A stretch of 20,557 bases of DNA from Candidatus Aenigmatarchaeota archaeon (GTDB lineage Archaea > Aenigmatarchaeota > Aenigmatarchaeia > QMZP01). The stretch lies in assembly GCA_003663225.1 (NCBI GenBank), contig QMZP01000001.1, forward strand, positions 1 to 20,557, in the 5' to 3' direction. A program made the position numbers and the translations under genes. Shown here piece after piece: positions 13,270-20,557 of the stretch. The notes below the pieces were generated by a model. The model saw only the letters and a program-made list of their open reading frames with translations, searched no databases and was not told where the DNA came from. Every line of letters starts with the position of its first letter. Positions within the stretch are counted from its first letter, which is position 1.

Positions 13270-13668
13270 CTATCCGATAGCCTTTCTCTGTATCATAATG
13301 CATACTTCATGAAGTACATCGATGTCATTCTCCTTGCACATGCGTACGGCCTTCTTTGATTCCGAGCCCGGCTGCATCCATATCTTTTTTATGCCAAGCC
13401 TTATGCAAGATTCTACAATCTTTTCGGTTATCTCAGGTTTCACGACAATCTCAACGACATCAGGCATCTGAGGCAGGCTCTTCAGGTCCGGATAGCACCT
13501 CTCACCCGCAACTTCGTGCGTCTTATTGTTTACAGGATAGACCCTATAGCCGGCATCCCTCAGGTCAGCGTAAACCTTGCTCCCGTATTTGTCCGGGTTT
13601 CTAGATGCGCCTACAACCGCAAACACGTTTTTCTTTTCAAGGAAAGATTCGATAAGTTTCTTTCTCAT
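13270..13668 (-). CDS. CoA-binding (YccU-type) Rossmann protein
   Basis: A 132-residue single-domain CoA-binding protein. The dinucleotide motif is VVGASRNPDKYGSKV (18-32), followed by YRVYPVNNK and IWMQPGSES, all typical of the YccU family and of the N-terminal domain of succinyl-CoA synthetase alpha. In vitro function is unknown for the family; CoA or acyl-CoA binding is expected. Its ATG overlaps the Mrp gene stop (ATGA). It is the last gene of the leftward acetyl-CoA synthetase operon, which itself has a CoA-binding domain of this fold. Confidence 0.88.
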   Translation of the reverse strand: MRKKLIESFLEKKNVFAVVGASRNPDKYGSKVYADLRDAGYRVYPVNNKTHEVAGERCYPDLKSLPQMPDVVEIVVKPEITEKIVESCIRLGIKKIWMQPGSESKKAVRMCKENDIDVLHEVCIMIQRKAIG

Positions 13669-14408
13669 ATTATCCTTTCCACAATCTCTCTAAATTTTGA
13701 CTGTTCAGAATCACCAAGAACGAAAGGCACCCCCCTTTCACAAGAGAGTGTTATCGTTCTATCCAGCTCAATGCGGCCCAGGAATTCAATGCCCAGCTTC
13801 TTCGCAGATTTCTCTCCCCCGCCCATACCAAAGATTTTTCCTGACATGTTCTCTATGATGCCAAGCACCGGTATTCCCATCTCCTTCGCCATGTTTACGG
13901 CCTTTTCTGCGTCTATTACAGAGGCCTTTTGTGGCGAAGTGACAACTATCACACCATCTGGCTTCACGGCCTGCATAATCGTAAGCGGTGCGTCGCTTGT
14001 CCCTGGAGGCAGGTCTATCACAATATAATCCAAGTCTCCCCATTCTGTTTTTTTCAACATCTCGATTATGGCGTTCGACAGCATGGGACCACGCCATATT
14101 ATTGGGTCGTTTTCGTTCTCCTGCATCGAGGCAAACGATACCACCTTCATACCAAATTTGTCTATGGGTACTATCTTCCCTTCCCTGACGGAGAAACGCT
14201 GGTCTATGCCCAAGAACCCGTTTACATTGGGGCAATCCACGTCGGCATCGAATAGTGCGACCTTGTGTTTTATGGAAGAGAGGGCCGCAAGGTTAACCGA
14301 AATCGTGGTCTTGCCCACCCCGCCCTTTCCGCTCATTACCGCTATCTTGCGGCACCCATCGTTCAATACCCCTTCCATCCCATAATAGTCTTTGTTTTTC
14401 CTTACCAT
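13665..14408 (-). CDS. Mrp/NBP35-family P-loop ATPase (Fe-S carrier type)
   Basis: A 247-residue deviant-Walker ATPase: SGKGGVGKTT (26-35), DADVDCPN (54-61), a DYIVIDLPPGTSDAP strand (127-141). Mrp/ApbC proteins assemble and hand over Fe-S clusters, and many carry a CxxC pair after NMSG to bind the cluster. Here NMSG (187-190) is followed at once by KIFGMGGGEK, so the usual CPHCG segment is missing. Remaining Cys are C19, C59 and C223. The start ATG 14408 is supported by GAGG seven bases upstream. The gene lies 9 bases after the acetyl-CoA synthetase, inside the same operon. Confidence 0.9.
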   Translation of the reverse strand: MVRKNKDYYGMEGVLNDGCRKIAVMSGKGGVGKTTISVNLAALSSIKHKVALFDADVDCPNVNGFLGIDQRFSVREGKIVPIDKFGMKVVSFASMQENENDPIIWRGPMLSNAIIEMLKKTEWGDLDYIVIDLPPGTSDAPLTIMQAVKPDGVIVVTSPQKASVIDAEKAVNMAKEMGIPVLGIIENMSGKIFGMGGGEKSAKKLGIEFLGRIELDRTITLSCERGVPFVLGDSEQSKFREIVERII

Positions 14409-14417
14409 ACAAACGCC

Positions 14418-16508
14418 TCACTTCAGTATAATCCTAGCGTCCAATACAACAGGTTTCCCCTCCTTTATGGCAAGGGGGTTTATATCTATCTCATTTATTT
14501 GAGGGAAATCCCTTACAAGATAGGAGAGCCTTTCCATTGTTTTTTCCAGAGCTTCCATATCTACAGGCTTCCTGTTCCTGTACCCTTCCTTAAGGAAGCG
14601 GAATATCCTGGTGTCCTCCATGACCTTTCTTGCAAGCGGCCTGTTGAGAGGGGGCAATCCTATGGACTTGTCATTGTATATCTCGGCGTCCATTCCCCCG
14701 ATTCCGAAAAGCACTATCTTTCCAAAGTCGGGGTCGTTGGCGCTTCCCATGATAAGCTCATAGTCCAAGCCCTCCACCATCTTCTGGACGCTTATGCCGT
14801 CTATACTGATCCCGGGCTTGCGCTTATTGACATCATCCATTATTTTCCGGAACCCTTCAATAACTTCGTCCTTGGAATGAATATAAAGAAGCACTCCACC
14901 GGAATCCGATTTATGGGTAAGTTCGGGTGATTGTACTTTGAGCGCCACGGGGAACCCTATGCGTGAGGCTTGCTCCGCGGCCTCTTCGGGTGTCTTGGCC
15001 AGAACGGTCTCTATGACAGGTATGCCATACTGGGCAAGTATCTCCTTTGATTTTGACTCTGATATTATCTTATTGCCAGCTCTCCCAATCTCCTGTCTTA
15101 TCAGGTCCCTGTCTGGACTTATTTTCGGCAGGTTCTCAGAAGGTACCTCTTCCATCAACCTGAGATTCTCTTTGTATTTTATAATCTTTATGAATGCTTT
15201 GACTGCCCTCTCTGGGGTCGGATAATTGGAAACTGAATACTTTGAAAGTATTCCAGTTGATTTGTTTTTGCCCTCGGGCCCAATCCACGAAGACAAAAGC
15301 GGTTTTTTGTGTTTTTTGCTTAACCTGCCAACCATCTCTGCTGTCTTTTCCGGCTCACTTGCGTATTGTGGAGTGAAGACCACCAACACGCCATCCACAT
15401 TCTTATCCCTCATGCACGCATCTATTGCTTTCTCATATATCTCAGCGGAGGCGTCACCCAGGACATCAACGGGGTTGCCCTTGCTCCAAGCATCGGGCAT
15501 CACAGAATCGAGTTCGTCTATTGTCCTTTTGGAGAGTTTTGCCATAACTCCACCACTTTTCTGTACAGCATCAGCGGACAGTACTCCCGCACCGCCCGCA
15601 TTCGTGACTATGGCCAGCCCGGGGCCATCAGGTAGCTTGCCGAGATTCAGTGTCCTCAAGCAATTGAAGACATCATCAATCTCGTCTATCTGGAGTATTC
15701 CCACCTGCCTGAAAGCGGCCTTGTAAACATCGTCGTTACCTGCCATGGAACCGGTATGTGAGACAGCAGCCTTCCTACCCGCGTCTGTTAGGCCCGCCTT
15801 GAGTACCACTATGGGCTTTTTTCTGACGCACCTCTTGGCCACGTCCATGAACTTACGAGCATCCTTTATGGATTCCATATAGATTATTATACCATCTGTC
15901 CCGTCATCTTCGCAGAAGTACTTTAACAAATCACCAAAGTCAACGTCCAGCATGGAGCCCACCGAAATGAATGATTTTATTCCGACTCCCTGCTCAAGTG
16001 ACCACTCGATTATGGCAGACCCGAGAGCACCGCTCTGGGATATAACCGCGGTTCTGCCCTTATTTGGCATCTTTGCCGAAAAGCTCGCATTAAGGCTGTT
16101 CTCTGTGTTTATTACGCCTAAGCAATTGGGTCCTATGAGCGTTATCCCATACTTTTCTACTTTCTTCTTTATTTTTTCCTCAAGCCTCTTGCCTTCATTG
16201 CCTGTTTCCTTGAATCCTGAGGAAACCACTATGCAGGCCTTAACCCCCCTCTCTCCGCATTCATCTATTATCCCAGGAACAAGCTTGGCAGGAACTGCGA
16301 TAACAGCCATGTCAACATTGCCTTCTATATCAAGAACTGAACGATATGTTTTGGTCCCCTGAACATCGTTCCTGTTTGGGTTCACAGGATAGATGCTTCC
16401 GGAGAAGCTGGAAAGATTTCTAAAAAGGCCGTAGCCTACGCTGCCCTCTTTATTACTTGCCCCTATAACAGCCACACTGCTAGGGTTAAAGACACTATCC
16501 ATATCCAT
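14418..16508 (-). CDS. Acetyl-CoA synthetase (ADP-forming), fused alpha and beta
   Basis: A 696-residue enzyme that converts an acyl-CoA, ADP and phosphate to the acid, CoA and ATP. It is the main archaeal route for acetate formation with energy gain. The alpha part (1 to about 460) has the CoA-binding VAVIGASNKEGSVGYG, the domain with GPNCLG, and the phosphorylated histidine H251 in AVSHTGSMAG. The beta part (about 470-696) is an ATP-grasp domain with LKVQSPELTHKSDSGGV and FGIGGMDAEIYND. All domains are intact. It starts 4 bases after the ferredoxin stop. Its N-terminus has ATG at codons 1 and 3, and no Shine-Dalgarno site is seen. Confidence 0.96.
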   Translation of the reverse strand: MDMDSVFNPSSVAVIGASNKEGSVGYGLFRNLSSFSGSIYPVNPNRNDVQGTKTYRSVLDIEGNVDMAVIAVPAKLVPGIIDECGERGVKACIVVSSGFKETGNEGKRLEEKIKKKVEKYGITLIGPNCLGVINTENSLNASFSAKMPNKGRTAVISQSGALGSAIIEWSLEQGVGIKSFISVGSMLDVDFGDLLKYFCEDDGTDGIIIYMESIKDARKFMDVAKRCVRKKPIVVLKAGLTDAGRKAAVSHTGSMAGNDDVYKAAFRQVGILQIDEIDDVFNCLRTLNLGKLPDGPGLAIVTNAGGAGVLSADAVQKSGGVMAKLSKRTIDELDSVMPDAWSKGNPVDVLGDASAEIYEKAIDACMRDKNVDGVLVVFTPQYASEPEKTAEMVGRLSKKHKKPLLSSWIGPEGKNKSTGILSKYSVSNYPTPERAVKAFIKIIKYKENLRLMEEVPSENLPKISPDRDLIRQEIGRAGNKIISESKSKEILAQYGIPVIETVLAKTPEEAAEQASRIGFPVALKVQSPELTHKSDSGGVLLYIHSKDEVIEGFRKIMDDVNKRKPGISIDGISVQKMVEGLDYELIMGSANDPDFGKIVLFGIGGMDAEIYNDKSIGLPPLNRPLARKVMEDTRIFRFLKEGYRNRKPVDMEALEKTMERLSYLVRDFPQINEIDINPLAIKEGKPVVLDARIILK

Positions 16509-16512
16509 AATA

Positions 16513-16863
16513 TCAGCATTTAATCTTGAGTTCTTCTATGCCCGAAAGCGTTTTCTCGGCCACAATCTTCTCCTTTTTGAAATGCTTTTCCATTCGGCCG
16601 AGAAACGCCTGTTTTTCCTTTCTGCTCTTATAGTGTCCCATCAGTTCCATCGTCTTCCTGATGTTCTCATCTATATCGGCGGGTATCCTTTCATTGTCAT
16701 GCCTCACTGCACCGCGGGGGCACGCTTCGTGACACTTGCCGCACCTTATGCATTCATCCATGTCTATCTCTGCCTTGCCCTTCTCCATGAAAATAGCATC
16801 TACGGGACAGTTCTCAACGCAGATTCCGCATCCGACACACATGTCCTCATTTATCCACGGCAT
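16513..16863 (-). CDS. Two-[4Fe-4S] ferredoxin with C-terminal helical extension
   Basis: A 116-residue protein. Two full cluster motifs are present: CVGCGICVENCP and CIRCGKCHEACP, near residues 9-20 and 38-49 of the chosen start. The second half (about 60-116) is a charged helical extension (KSRKEKQAFLGRMEKHFKKE) ending with a lone Cys at the last position. It probably serves as an electron carrier linked to oxidoreductases feeding the acetyl-CoA synthetase. I chose ATG 16863 (MPWINEDMCVGCG) because GGGAG at 16872-16876 lies 8 bases upstream; GTG/ATG starts at 16872 and 16869 overlap that site. Confidence 0.92.
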   Translation of the reverse strand: MPWINEDMCVGCGICVENCPVDAIFMEKGKAEIDMDECIRCGKCHEACPRGAVRHDNERIPADIDENIRKTMELMGHYKSRKEKQAFLGRMEKHFKKEKIVAEKTLSGIEELKIKC

Positions 16864-16875
16864 AACCATCACTCC

Positions 16876-17856
16876 CTATTCCTTCTCCTCTACGCATATC
16901 TCCTTTCTCCTTATCGCCTTGGATGTCTTCGACCACAAAACAAGTATGGCAGCATTTAGTAAGACGAACATGGCCCATGAAGCAGCCCACATTATAGAAG
17001 AGCCCGTCTCGTGATACATCAGCAACGTCCCTATGGTCAATGCACTGAGAGGGAAGGAATAGGCCCACCATGATAAGTAGAATTTTATCCTGGAGAACAT
17101 CCTGTACTGGAACATGATCAGCATGAATAAAAACGCGCTGAAGTAGAAGAGAAGGTTACCGAAAATGTTAAGCCCGCCCATGAGCTTTGTCAGGGATATG
17201 AACCCTATCACGGGGGGCGCAAACAATATGAAGAATGTCGGTATAAGTTTGTCCGGTATCGGGTGATGGAATATAATTCTGTTCATCACTAACGTGGTCA
17301 GTATGAGCCACCAGAAAAGCCCTATGCTGAAAAAGAACCACGAAAGCTCAGCGGAGAAATGCTGCACACCCGCTATAGGGATGATTATACAGCCTACCAC
17401 CGGAATAAACCAGGAGGGGTTGATGTGCTGTACCTCGAACTTCTCATGCCTTATCCAGGCAGACATTATGGCAATGGTGAATATGAACTGTATCACAACC
17501 CCAACCCACCAGAGATACCTTGACACCACCACGTCTATGCTGAGATATATTATGCTGGTAATGAGGAACAGCTTGGCAAGTATGGGAAAGAAATTGAGCT
17601 TGATGGGATGATTTAGCTCCTTCTTGACCTCATCCGGGAACTTTATCACCTTAAGCAAGTATATGCCTATTATGACAGCCATTGTGCCTATAGAGGCATA
17701 GAGCAGGTATCCGCTCATCTGAAAGGGGAATCTCAGTATATGCTCTGCCTTCTGCCATGCAAGGGTAAAGCCTACCATACCCAGGCATATAGCCAGGAAT
17801 GAGACAGGAAAATTCTTCAATCTGTCGAATCTGTATGTCCCGTTTTTTATTATCAT
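16876..17856 (-). CDS. TDT/SLAC1-family anion channel or transporter (TehA-like)
   Basis: A 326-residue integral membrane protein with ten hydrophobic segments and very few charges within them. FPVSFLAICLGMVGFTLAW at the start and HINPSWFIPVVG in the middle are typical of the TehA/SLAC1/Mae1 family. Relatives carry chloride, nitrate, tellurite-linked anions, malate or sulfite, and TDT members exist in archaea. Position ahead of an acetate-forming synthetase suggests it lets acetate or another organic anion out, but that is inference. The start is ATG 17856, with AGGTGG upstream at 17863-17868. It is the first gene of the leftward operon. Confidence 0.87.
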   Translation of the reverse strand: MIIKNGTYRFDRLKNFPVSFLAICLGMVGFTLAWQKAEHILRFPFQMSGYLLYASIGTMAVIIGIYLLKVIKFPDEVKKELNHPIKLNFFPILAKLFLITSIIYLSIDVVVSRYLWWVGVVIQFIFTIAIMSAWIRHEKFEVQHINPSWFIPVVGCIIIPIAGVQHFSAELSWFFFSIGLFWWLILTTLVMNRIIFHHPIPDKLIPTFFILFAPPVIGFISLTKLMGGLNIFGNLLFYFSAFLFMLIMFQYRMFSRIKFYLSWWAYSFPLSALTIGTLLMYHETGSSIMWAASWAMFVLLNAAILVLWSKTSKAIRRKEICVEEKE

Positions 17857-17884
17857 CCTTCCACCTCTCAATCAGGAGTATTAT

Positions 17885-17895
17885 ATCTATATAAA
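17885..17895 (-). promoter_or_regulatory. TATA box of the leftward operon
   Basis: On the minus strand CTTTATATAG lies 29-39 bases before ATG 17856 of the anion-channel gene. It is back to back with the dtxR promoter. Confidence 0.55.
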
Positions 17896-17903
17896 GGCTC
17901 ACA

Positions 17904-17910
17904 TTTATAA
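17904..17910 (+). promoter_or_regulatory. TATA box of dtxR-feoA-feoB
   Basis: TTTATAA lies 43-49 bases before ATG 17953. Transcription would start near 17932-17935 and leave a leader with AGGTG (17944-17948) as ribosome site. Confidence 0.6.
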
Positions 17911-17912
17911 AG

Positions 17913-17926
17913 TTAGGCATACCTAA
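17913..17926 (+). promoter_or_regulatory. Likely DtxR-type operator (TTAGG-N4-CCTAA)
   Basis: TTAGGCATACCTAA is a perfect 5-base inverted repeat with a 4-base spacer, matching the TTAGG half-site known for DtxR/IdeR boxes. It starts 3 bases after the TATA box and ends just before the expected transcript start of dtxR-feoAB. A bound repressor would block polymerase there. It also lies 18 bases from the leftward TATA box. Confidence 0.75.
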
Positions 17927-17952
17927 ATATTTGTATCTAGGAAAGGTGAAAA

Positions 17953-18321
17953 ATGAAATTCTCACAAAGCATTGAAGATTATCTGGAAACCGTGTATCTA
18001 TTGGAGCAAGAGAAGGGGACTGCCAAGGTGAAAGAGATAGCAGAAAGGTTGGGTGTCAGCGTCCCCAGCACAACAGGGATGATAAGGAAGCTTGCAGACA
18101 ATGGGCTGGTTGAGTACAAGAAATATGGGCCCGTCAAACTAACAAGCACAGGCAAGAATAAAGCAAGAAAGATATACGAAAAACATAAGCTGATAGGCAA
18201 GTTCTTCATTTCAATCGGTGTTGACAAGAAAACCGCAATGTATGAAGCATGCCTTGCAGAGCACATACTAAGCACAAAAACCATAGAGAGGCTGAAAGTG
18301 TTTGTAGAAAGGATGGATTAG
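17953..18321 (+). CDS. DtxR/MntR-family metal-dependent repressor (short, no SH3 domain)
   Basis: A 122-residue two-domain regulator. A winged helix (about 5-65, with AERLGVSVPSTTGMIRKLADNGLVEY) is followed by the metal-binding dimerisation domain. C100, E103 and H104 match DtxR C102, E105 and H106 (EACxxEH), H78 matches the conserved histidine, while D9 and E12 match MntR D8 and E11. The mixed set makes metal choice open, though adjacency to feoAB argues for iron. The C-terminal SH3-like domain of DtxR is absent. It heads a tight operon with feoA (1 base gap) and has the inverted repeat at 17913 in its own promoter, so self-regulation is likely. Confidence 0.92.
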   Translation: MKFSQSIEDYLETVYLLEQEKGTAKVKEIAERLGVSVPSTTGMIRKLADNGLVEYKKYGPVKLTSTGKNKARKIYEKHKLIGKFFISIGVDKKTAMYEACLAEHILSTKTIERLKVFVERMD

Positions 18322-18322
18322 C

Positions 18323-18556
18323 ATGGAGATTCCTATAACCCAACTAAAGGGTGGGGAGAAAGGAGAGTTGAAAAGGATAGACGGGGGGATAAGTTTCCGT
18401 AGAAAGATAAGCTCGCTCAACATACGTCCCGGGAAAATGGTAAGAAAGGTCACATCCCAACCACTAAGAGGCCCAGTGGTCATAGAGGTAGACGGCCGAA
18501 GGCTTACCATTGGAAGGGGAATGGCAATGAAGATATTCGTGGAGGTAAACAGATGA
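18323..18556 (+). CDS. feoA: Ferrous iron transport protein A
   Basis: A 77-residue SH3-like small protein. It has the family layout: PITQLKGGEKGELKRIDGG, then LNIRPGKMVRKV, then GPVVIEVDGRRLTIGRGMAMKIFVE, the last matching the FeoA end that reads as LRxxEA-type hairpin. It is a cytosolic partner of FeoB. It begins one base after dtxR ends and overlaps feoB by four bases (ATGA), so the three genes are one transcript. Confidence 0.9.
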   Translation: MEIPITQLKGGEKGELKRIDGGISFRRKISSLNIRPGKMVRKVTSQPLRGPVVIEVDGRRLTIGRGMAMKIFVEVNR

Positions 18557-20250
18557 GAATCCTGATAATGGGAAACCAGAATGTCGGGAAATCTGCGATG
18601 TTTTTCAGGCTAACAGGGATAAATGTGACTGTTTCGAATTATCCCGGAACAACAGTAGAATTCAAGGAAGGAAGACTGAATCTCGGGGATGAGACTGCCG
18701 AAATAATAGATGTACCGGGAACATATACCATTGAGCCAACATCAAAGGCCGAAGAAGTGGCAGCAAAGATGCTCAAAGAAGGCGATATTGTAATCAATGT
18801 AGTGGACGCGACCAACCTGGAGAGGAACCTATACCTGACTCTCCAGCTACTGGAGAGGAACGTGCCCGTGATAGTGGCTCTTAATCTATGGGACGAAGCG
18901 CACCACAAGGGCATAGACATCAATCTCAGGGAGCTGGAAAAGGAGCTCGGGGTGCCGGTGGTGCCTACCGTGGCTGTTACTGGGGAGGGCATAAAGACCC
19001 TGGTCTCAAGGATAAAGGAAGCCAAGGCGCACAAGAAGAGACACAACGAAAAGGAGAGATGGGCCCGCATTGGCAGGATAATAAAGAACTCAGAAAGCAT
19101 AAAACACAGAAAGGAAACTCTTTTGGAAAGGATAGAGGATACCACGGTTAAGCCCCTGACAGGCGTGCCCATAGCCATATTTGTCGCCTTTCTTATGTTC
19201 TACATGATAAGAATCATAGGAGAGGGGCTCATCACGAACGTCTTTGACCCCATTTTTGAAGCATACAAACCACTGGTCATTAGTCTGGGGAACGCAATCG
19301 GTCCCGGAACGCTTCACTACATACTAATAGGAAACATGATAGGAGGCCAGATAGATTATGTCCAGTCTATGGGTCTTCTGACAACTGGCTTGTATGTTCC
19401 CATAGCTATGGTCTTACCGTACATATTTGCTTTCTATCTCATATTGGGCGTTCTGGAAGACAGCGGGTATCTCCCAAGGCTTGCCACGCTCATAGATACC
19501 GTGATGCACCGTCTGGGCATGCACGGGCTATCAATCATACCCATGCTGCTGGGCATTGGCTGCAACGTTCCCGGCGCCTTATCCACGAGAATATTGGAAA
19601 CCAAAAGGCAAAGGTTCATAGCTGCTACACTCATGGCTATAGCAATACCTTGCATGGCACAGATAGCTATGATTATAGGCCTTGTGGGAAGGCATGGGAT
19701 TGCCGGACTGGGTATAGTGTTTGGCGTTCTTTTCCTTGTATGGCTGTTTCTCGGATTAATCCTCAACCGTATAATGAAGGGAGGCAGCCCGGAGATATTC
19801 ATGGAAATACCCCCGTACAGGATACCCTACTGGGGTTCATTGCTGAAAAAGCTCTGGATGAGAATGAAGGGGTTCGTTGCCCACGCTGTTCCCTATGTCT
19901 TGCTTGGCGTAATCTTAATAAACATGCTTTATTTTTCAGGATTAATAACATTAGCAGGGAAGGTTACTGCGCCATTGGTAGTTAATGTGCTGGGTCTCCC
20001 TGAGGACGCTGTGGGTGCCCTTATAATGGGCTTTTTGAGGAAGGATGTCGCTACCGGCATGCTGCTGCCGCTTGGGCTGAGCCTCAAGCAGCTCATAATA
20101 GCCAGCGTAGTACTGGCAATGTACTTCCCATGTATAGCCACTTTCGTCGTGCTGTTCAGGGAGCTTGGGTTAAGAGATATGGCAAAATCGACTGGGATAA
20201 TGATAATCATGGCATTGTTTGTAGGGGGCTTGCTTAACATATTACTTTGA
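18553..20250 (+). CDS. feoB: Ferrous iron transporter B
   Basis: A 565-residue GTPase-coupled Fe(II) importer. The N-terminal G domain has G1 GNQNVGKS (7-14), switch motif YPGTTVE (30-36), G3 DVPG (53-56) and G4 NLWD (111-114), followed by a charged helical spacer (about 150-200). The membrane domain begins near 205. It has the two Gate motifs: YLPRLATLID and IGCNVPGALSTR in the first half, and a second with FLRKDVATG and YFPCIATFVVLFRELG. FeoB proteins are commonly 650-780 residues; this short form lacks the inserts and C-terminal cytoplasmic tail seen in bacteria. Confidence 0.96.
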   Translation: MRILIMGNQNVGKSAMFFRLTGINVTVSNYPGTTVEFKEGRLNLGDETAEIIDVPGTYTIEPTSKAEEVAAKMLKEGDIVINVVDATNLERNLYLTLQLLERNVPVIVALNLWDEAHHKGIDINLRELEKELGVPVVPTVAVTGEGIKTLVSRIKEAKAHKKRHNEKERWARIGRIIKNSESIKHRKETLLERIEDTTVKPLTGVPIAIFVAFLMFYMIRIIGEGLITNVFDPIFEAYKPLVISLGNAIGPGTLHYILIGNMIGGQIDYVQSMGLLTTGLYVPIAMVLPYIFAFYLILGVLEDSGYLPRLATLIDTVMHRLGMHGLSIIPMLLGIGCNVPGALSTRILETKRQRFIAATLMAIAIPCMAQIAMIIGLVGRHGIAGLGIVFGVLFLVWLFLGLILNRIMKGGSPEIFMEIPPYRIPYWGSLLKKLWMRMKGFVAHAVPYVLLGVILINMLYFSGLITLAGKVTAPLVVNVLGLPEDAVGALIMGFLRKDVATGMLLPLGLSLKQLIIASVVLAMYFPCIATFVVLFRELGLRDMAKSTGIMIIMALFVGGLLNILL

Positions 20251-20278
20251 GCCTAAAGACGTGGATATGAGGGATAGA

Positions 20279-20528
20279 ATGAAAGACAAAAAACCGTTCA
20301 TTGAATGGGAACCGGCGATATCACCCGAAAAGGTCTTTTCCAATGTGGTCGGGCTTCACGTTGCTCATACCGATAGCCCTTTCCTTCGCCGGTGGTGTCA
20401 TGTTCTTCATAACGCTTGACGAGCTGCTGCCATGTGCCCAGTGTACATGCCACGAGCATTCGACCAGCATAGGCATGATATTGGGGGCAGTCGTGATGAT
20501 GCTCCTTATGGGTGTCTTCGGTGTTTGA
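20279..20528 (+). pseudogene. ZIP-transporter C-terminal remnant or small two-helix membrane protein
   Basis: From ATG 20279 one frame reads MKDKKPFIEWEPAISPEKVF, then loses sense and stops at 20417-20419. A second frame, open from ATG 20343 to the stop at 20526-20528, gives a 61-residue protein with two membrane helices: FTLLIPIALSFAGGVMFF, then DELLP with CAQCTCHEH, then IGMILGAVVMMLLMGVFG. These match the last two helices of ZIP transporters. Joining the frames near 20340 by one shift gives a single short protein. It directly follows feoB. It may be a broken ZIP gene or a small metal-binding membrane protein; the sequence cannot decide. Confidence 0.55.
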
Positions 20529-20557
20529 GTCCTGTTTGTGACCAAGCCACCGTTAAC

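Noticed and set aside
1..20557. Possible CRISPR arrays, insertion sequences or long direct repeats.
   Set aside because: I saw no spaced repeats, transposase motifs or terminal inverted repeats anywhere in the window.

Overview
The window looks like a piece of an archaeal chromosome, most plausibly from a small-genome (DPANN-like) or otherwise deep-branching archaeon. The archaeal signs are an archaeal/eukaryotic-type tryptophanyl-tRNA synthetase, a fused ADP-forming acetyl-CoA synthetase, a tRNA-Leu interrupted by introns with bulge-helix-bulge (BHB) splice sites, TATA-box promoters about 25-40 bases upstream of many starts, and several start codons with little or no leader. Lineage assignment is an inference from gene content only.

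The left part (1-7037, GC-richer by eye) holds a decayed coding remnant, tRNA-His(GTG), a structured spacer, tRNA-Leu(TAA) with three apparent introns, and a xylose-isomerase-like TIM-barrel protein. Convergent with that last gene is the most striking gene here: a complete bacterial-type sigma-70 factor (1505-3049, minus strand). It has regions 1.2, 2, 3, the sigma finger and 4, and the -10 and -35 recognition residues are conserved. It sits in a two-gene operon behind an unrecognised basic 175-residue protein, next to trpS. Divergent from trpS are a JAMM metalloprotease, a nucleotidyltransferase carrying an N-terminal ribbon-helix-helix DNA-binding domain, and a short RibB.

The middle part (7056-13205, AT-richer at its start) is a redox and repair stretch: a J-domain protein, a Cys-rich mini-protein translationally coupled to a family 4 uracil-DNA glycosylase, a CoA-disulfide-reductase-like flavoprotein, a multiply frameshifted trmO/tsaA pseudogene, a ZIP metal transporter, a SAM methyltransferase, thioredoxin plus thioredoxin reductase, and a small hypothetical gene.

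The right part has a leftward operon of five tightly packed genes (17856 to 13270): TDT/SLAC1-family anion channel, two-cluster ferredoxin, ADP-forming acetyl-CoA synthetase, Mrp-type P-loop ATPase and CoA-binding protein. This reads as an acetate-forming, ATP-yielding module with its own exit channel. Divergent from it is an iron-uptake operon, dtxR-feoA-feoB. A perfect TTAGG/CCTAA inverted repeat sits between its TATA box and its start, and is a likely DtxR-type operator. After feoB lies a decayed ZIP-transporter C-terminus.

The main point to follow up is how a full sigma factor works in a cell whose other genes have archaeal TATA promoters, and what its operon partner does.
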